Assembly: GCA_949297125.1 (NCBI GenBank)
Contig: CASFRS010000008.1
Location: 1-64,000, forward strand
Length of the DNA: 64,000 bases
DNA from: an uncultured Bacteroidales bacterium
GTDB lineage: Bacteria; Bacteroidota; Bacteroidia; Bacteroidales; G3-4614
Direction: 5' to 3'
Shown: piece by piece, positions 61,148 to 64,000 of the stretch
Layout: every line of letters starts with the position of its first letter
Position numbering within the stretch: position 1 is the first letter of the stretch
The notes under the pieces: generated by a model
Databases searched by the model: none
Told to the model about the DNA's origin: nothing
The model's input: only the letters and a program-made list of their open reading frames with translations
Made by a program: the position numbers and the translations under genes

Positions 61148-61873
61148 TCAGTAAAGGGAGCCATACCTTATTGCCGCAGGTCTGTTTTTCTGCTTTTTAA
61201 TATTTACCATATACGACAGCGACAGCAGGATGCTTTGGTTGGACGATACGGAAAAGTAATCCGAACTGCGGTTGTTGAATATGTCGCCGAGCCCGAAGTA
61301 GTATCTTGCTTCTACGAGTATGGCGTGCCTCTCCCTGATTCTGATTTCAAAGCCCCCTCCGCCTGTCAGCCCGTAGTCGAACGGGTGTTCTACGCCTTTT
61401 GCATAATGCGTGGTTTCTCTCGGCAGGTCAAAAGCGGGCGGCTCGGCATAATTGAAGTTCGATATGCTGTTTTCCCCTATACATAACCCTATTTGCGGGC
61501 CTAAATTTATGAAAAAACGGAATGCCCTGTTGCCGAAATATATATGGGCCAGGAACGGCAGTTCCAGGTAATTCAGCACGCGGCGGTACCGGTACGGGTT
61601 CGTTTCTTCTGCAAAGTCCTCTTTCCAGCCGTGCTGTGCAAAGTTCAACTCTACTATTACACCGAAGAACTTCTCTTCGGCATAACGCATCGATACCCCG
61701 CCGAGATACCCCATGCCCATCGTCTGTTTTATGTTGGGGTCGATGGAGAGGCGCGACCACGTCGTCCCCCCCTTTACTCCCAGAAACAGTTCCTTGCCGA
61801 TTTTCTTCTGGGCGAAACCTCCCGATGTCGATACAACTGCCAGTAAAAACGCAAATATCAGAACCCGTTTCAT
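61148..61873 (-). CDS. Outer-membrane beta-barrel protein (PorT-like family)
   Basis: The 241-residue protein has a signal peptide (MKRVLIFAFLLAVVSTSGGFA) and alternating strands of an OMP_b-brl_2/PorT-like eight-stranded barrel: LFLGVKGGTTWSRLSI, YLGGVSMRYAEEKFFGVIVELNFAQHGW, YLELPFLAHIYFG, FFINLGPQIGLCI, YGLTGGGGFEIRI and a closing ILLSLSYMVNI. Its start overlaps the LysM gene stop by one base (TAATG), so they are translationally coupled and probably work together in the envelope. Substrate is unknown. Confidence 0.85.
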   Translation of the reverse strand: MKRVLIFAFLLAVVSTSGGFAQKKIGKELFLGVKGGTTWSRLSIDPNIKQTMGMGYLGGVSMRYAEEKFFGVIVELNFAQHGWKEDFAEETNPYRYRRVLNYLELPFLAHIYFGNRAFRFFINLGPQIGLCIGENSISNFNYAEPPAFDLPRETTHYAKGVEHPFDYGLTGGGGFEIRIRERHAILVEARYYFGLGDIFNNRSSDYFSVSSNQSILLSLSYMVNIKKQKNRPAAIRYGSLY

Positions 61874-63723
61874 TATTCAACTCTGCTTTTTGTAATGGTA
61901 AATTCGGGGGAAAAGGTTACGAAGTAGATGTTCCGGTTGATATACCCTCCGTTTTCGGATATGCGGGACATGCTGAAATCGGTCTGGATGCTGTTGGACT
62001 GTAAGGATGAAATGTTGGCCTCCAGTTCATTGCCGTACATGGCGTATCCTTTCAGCAGGAATATCCCCGTATCGAAACCGAGCACGTCCGTGGCCGGTAT
62101 CGAGTATCCGGCCGGACTTCCGTACCAGTACCGGTAATTGCGGTAAAACTCTTTCCATGCAGCATCGTTGCTGTTTATGTAGAACCTCGAGAAGACCGTG
62201 GTGTTGAGGTTGTGGAAAATTTCAAGGTAGTCCTTCGTGTAAGTCAGCCATTCGGGATACCCGAACAGTGAAATCTTAAGGTCCGGGCGGGTCTCTTTTA
62301 TCTTGCTTACAAGGGCCGTGGTCTTGGCAACGCCGTTGCGGGTGGACGAAGTTGCAATGAATACGACGTCCGCGCCTTTCTCTATCGAACTGGAGAGGAC
62401 GCTGAAATTGGCAGGGTCGTTGAAATTGAATTTCGTTATTTCTTTGCCGGAGGCTTTCAATTCTTCCCTCAGATTGTTTATGAACTCTTTCTTGTCGTTG
62501 GTCTCGTAATTGTCTATAAGAAAAACTATTTCCTTGCCGGTTGCCGATTTTGCCAGCGCCTTGCTTGCCGTTGCATAGAACTGCGAGCTCGGGATGTGCC
62601 CCTGCATTATATGCCTGTTTCCGGCAACTTCGTTGTCGTTGACGGAAAATGAATTTACAAGCAGAGAACCGTTGTCCCTGGCGTATTCTCCAATCAGCCT
62701 TATGCTCTCCTTGTCGTCAGGCCCGAATATTATGTCCGTCCCTCTCAGTTCGGGGGCCGACAGAATCTGTTTCGTCTTTTCGCTGCTCCCTTCGGTGTCG
62801 AACGTAAAGACTTCAGACGACAGCCCCTCGTGCTTCATGCTGTCAAGGGCGAGGAGAATCCCCTTGTAGCAGGCTATGAAAGCCTTTGAATGGGAGTTCG
62901 GGGCGTTGAGACGGAAAGGGTACAGGACGGCAATCTTTATATGGTTCCTGTCCTTGCCGCATGTGTCTGGCATCTCAGGCCCTGCCGAAACGGTTATGGG
63001 CTGGTTGGCGGCCTTGTATTCATCGACGACCTTGACAACCTCCCTTGTCATGGGAATGTTAAGGATATCCCCTTTTGAAAGACTCTTTATGCCGGGATTG
63101 CAAGCCAGGATATTGTCTATTGAGATATTGAACTTTTGCGAAATGCTGTACAGGGTCTCCCGGCGTTGTACTACATATTTCTCCGTCCTGTAACGTTCGC
63201 CGTTGATTATGGCTATGCCGCTTTCCTGCTTCTTCTCCGGCCCGGAAGCCTTTGCGTTTTTCTTTTCCTGTGCACCGGCTACCGCAGTGCCTGCCGCCTT
63301 TTGCGGAATCTTTATTTCGACCCCGGCTTTCAGGGCCGATGACGTCAAACCGTTGAGTTCCATTATTTCGGCTACCGTAGTATCGTACTGCCTCGATATG
63401 GCATAAAGGCTTTCCCCCTGTTTTACAATGTGGGTTGCAACGTCAGGCGCCGTATTCACTTCGGCTTTTTCCGGAATCGGTATATACAGTTTCTGGCCTC
63501 TGTTCAAACCGTTTCTGGCCGAAGGGTTGAGTTTTACCACATCATCGCGGGTAACCCCGAATTTCCTGTTCAGGCTGTAAAACCCCTCTCCCTGCTTGAC
63601 ATAATAGATATAGCATTCCGTCCCTTTTACGGTAGCTGTCTTGTACTCTTCCGCCCGCGATACGGCAGTGGCGGCGAGCATCATTGCAATTGCTGCAATT
63701 ATTGTTAATGCGGTTTGTTTCAT
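61873..63723 (-). CDS. LysM-repeat protein with periplasmic-binding (ABC ligand) domain
   Basis: The 616-residue protein has a signal peptide (MKQTALTIIAAIAMMLAATA), three LysM repeats in the N-terminal third (YYVKQGEGFYSLNRKFGVT; HIVKQGESLYAISRQYDTT; YVVQRRETLYSISQKFNIS), then a type-I periplasmic-binding-like domain from about residue 260 (KIAVLYPFRLN, IACYKGILLALDSM, DIIFGPDDKESIRLI). LysM binds peptidoglycan, so it would sit in the periplasm on the cell wall; the second domain might sense a ligand or be a structural descendant. I start at 63723. It is coupled to the barrel gene by TAATG. Function of the pair is unknown. Confidence 0.88.
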   Translation of the reverse strand: MKQTALTIIAAIAMMLAATAVSRAEEYKTATVKGTECYIYYVKQGEGFYSLNRKFGVTRDDVVKLNPSARNGLNRGQKLYIPIPEKAEVNTAPDVATHIVKQGESLYAISRQYDTTVAEIMELNGLTSSALKAGVEIKIPQKAAGTAVAGAQEKKNAKASGPEKKQESGIAIINGERYRTEKYVVQRRETLYSISQKFNISIDNILACNPGIKSLSKGDILNIPMTREVVKVVDEYKAANQPITVSAGPEMPDTCGKDRNHIKIAVLYPFRLNAPNSHSKAFIACYKGILLALDSMKHEGLSSEVFTFDTEGSSEKTKQILSAPELRGTDIIFGPDDKESIRLIGEYARDNGSLLVNSFSVNDNEVAGNRHIMQGHIPSSQFYATASKALAKSATGKEIVFLIDNYETNDKKEFINNLREELKASGKEITKFNFNDPANFSVLSSSIEKGADVVFIATSSTRNGVAKTTALVSKIKETRPDLKISLFGYPEWLTYTKDYLEIFHNLNTTVFSRFYINSNDAAWKEFYRNYRYWYGSPAGYSIPATDVLGFDTGIFLLKGYAMYGNELEANISSLQSNSIQTDFSMSRISENGGYINRNIYFVTFSPEFTITKSRVE

Positions 63724-63971
63724 CTGGCTGTATAATTGTAGAGGCCGTCTGTTTCTGTGATTCAAGTTAAAAACATTTGTCGCTGTATCCTGCCAGAACT
63801 TTCACGGACAGGATTCTGCAATAAACGCGGACCGCCAGGCAGGGGCTTCCCTCTTGAAGTGCCGGCGGTACGGTTGCTGCAACTTTGGGAAGGCCTGTCC
63901 CTTATCACGGGCAATAACGGCCTGAACGGCCGTCGGTTGCCGGTGATAACCGGCTCAATCCTTACCGGTTG

Positions 63972-63979
63972 CGAAGTTA
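63972..63979 (-). promoter_or_regulatory. Possible -7 box for the LysM-barrel pair
   Basis: On the minus strand TAACTTCG (one base off consensus) precedes CAACC, about 250 bases upstream of the LysM gene start. The leader between 63724 and 63970 holds no convincing gene. The -33 region lies at the window edge, so this call is tentative. Confidence 0.35.
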
Positions 63980-64000
63980 TAAAAAAAAGATAACAGATGC

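Noticed and set aside
63757..63993. Open frame of 78 codons at the window end
   Set aside because: It has no motif, is Arg/Gly/Pro-rich as in non-coding sequence, and lies in the leader of the LysM gene.

Overview
The window reads as an ordinary chromosomal segment of a gut-type Bacteroidota, order Bacteroidales. Rikenellaceae is possible, but I cannot fix the family. The evidence is many TAnnTTTG -7 boxes, several with a TTTG-type -33 element 19 bp upstream; few Shine-Dalgarno sites; lipoproteins with acidic export signals; a TonB receptor with the long WSR..FASLGKEV leader; DUF4270 and DUF4491 proteins; and serine-type sulfatases. I found no phage, insertion sequence, CRISPR array or integrase.

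Layout. 1-110: 3' end of a 5S rRNA and its terminator. 0.5-3.7 kb: an SUMF1-fold surface lipoprotein and a PfkB sugar kinase. 3.8-8.8 kb (minus): tRNA-His, a CapA-like protein, ffh-folD, panC-panD. 9-11.7 kb: a GT5 protein reduced to its N-terminal domain, a DUF4270 lipoprotein, tRNA-Thr. 11.9-17.6 kb: a lipid-kinase-like protein, an HdeD-like membrane protein, and a TPR / TPM / LemA run. 17.8-23.2 kb: a GT2 glycosyltransferase, TetR-fabG, an RluA-type pseudouridine synthase with a WYL regulator, an ABM protein and a Nudix hydrolase. 23.3-29.6 kb: topB and a TRIC channel, divergent from a tight trio of a GHL10 hydrolase, manA and methylmalonyl-CoA decarboxylase. 29.7-33 kb: a methyltransferase, an AT-rich gap and a TonB receptor. 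33.3-41.6 kb: a flavodoxin/ferredoxin protein, DUF4491, a MATE pump, two small conserved proteins, and an M3 peptidase divergent from an LTA-synthase-like enzyme across a palindromic promoter. 41.8-46.8 kb: an ATPase-DUF4435 fusion, menA, a CPBP protease and an M23 protein. 46.9-51.8 kb (minus): a T9SS-tail protein, a transglutaminase-fold protein and two sulfatases. 52-64 kb: ettA, queD-queE, ppdK, rlmD, an MFS transporter, and a LysM/ABC-ligand-binding protein coupled to an outer-membrane barrel.

Most genes are housekeeping or envelope functions. The least explained parts are the 529-residue AAA ATPase-DUF4435 (Toprim-like) fusion just upstream of menA, whose domain pair matches AriA plus AriB of PARIS anti-phage defence; the perfect inverted repeat that places two -7 boxes face to face between the M3 peptidase and the LTA-synthase-like gene; the GT5-N protein with its DUF4270 partner; and the LysM plus periplasmic-binding-fold protein with its barrel.

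All assignments come from reading motifs. No database search was run, and promoter and terminator calls are pattern matches.
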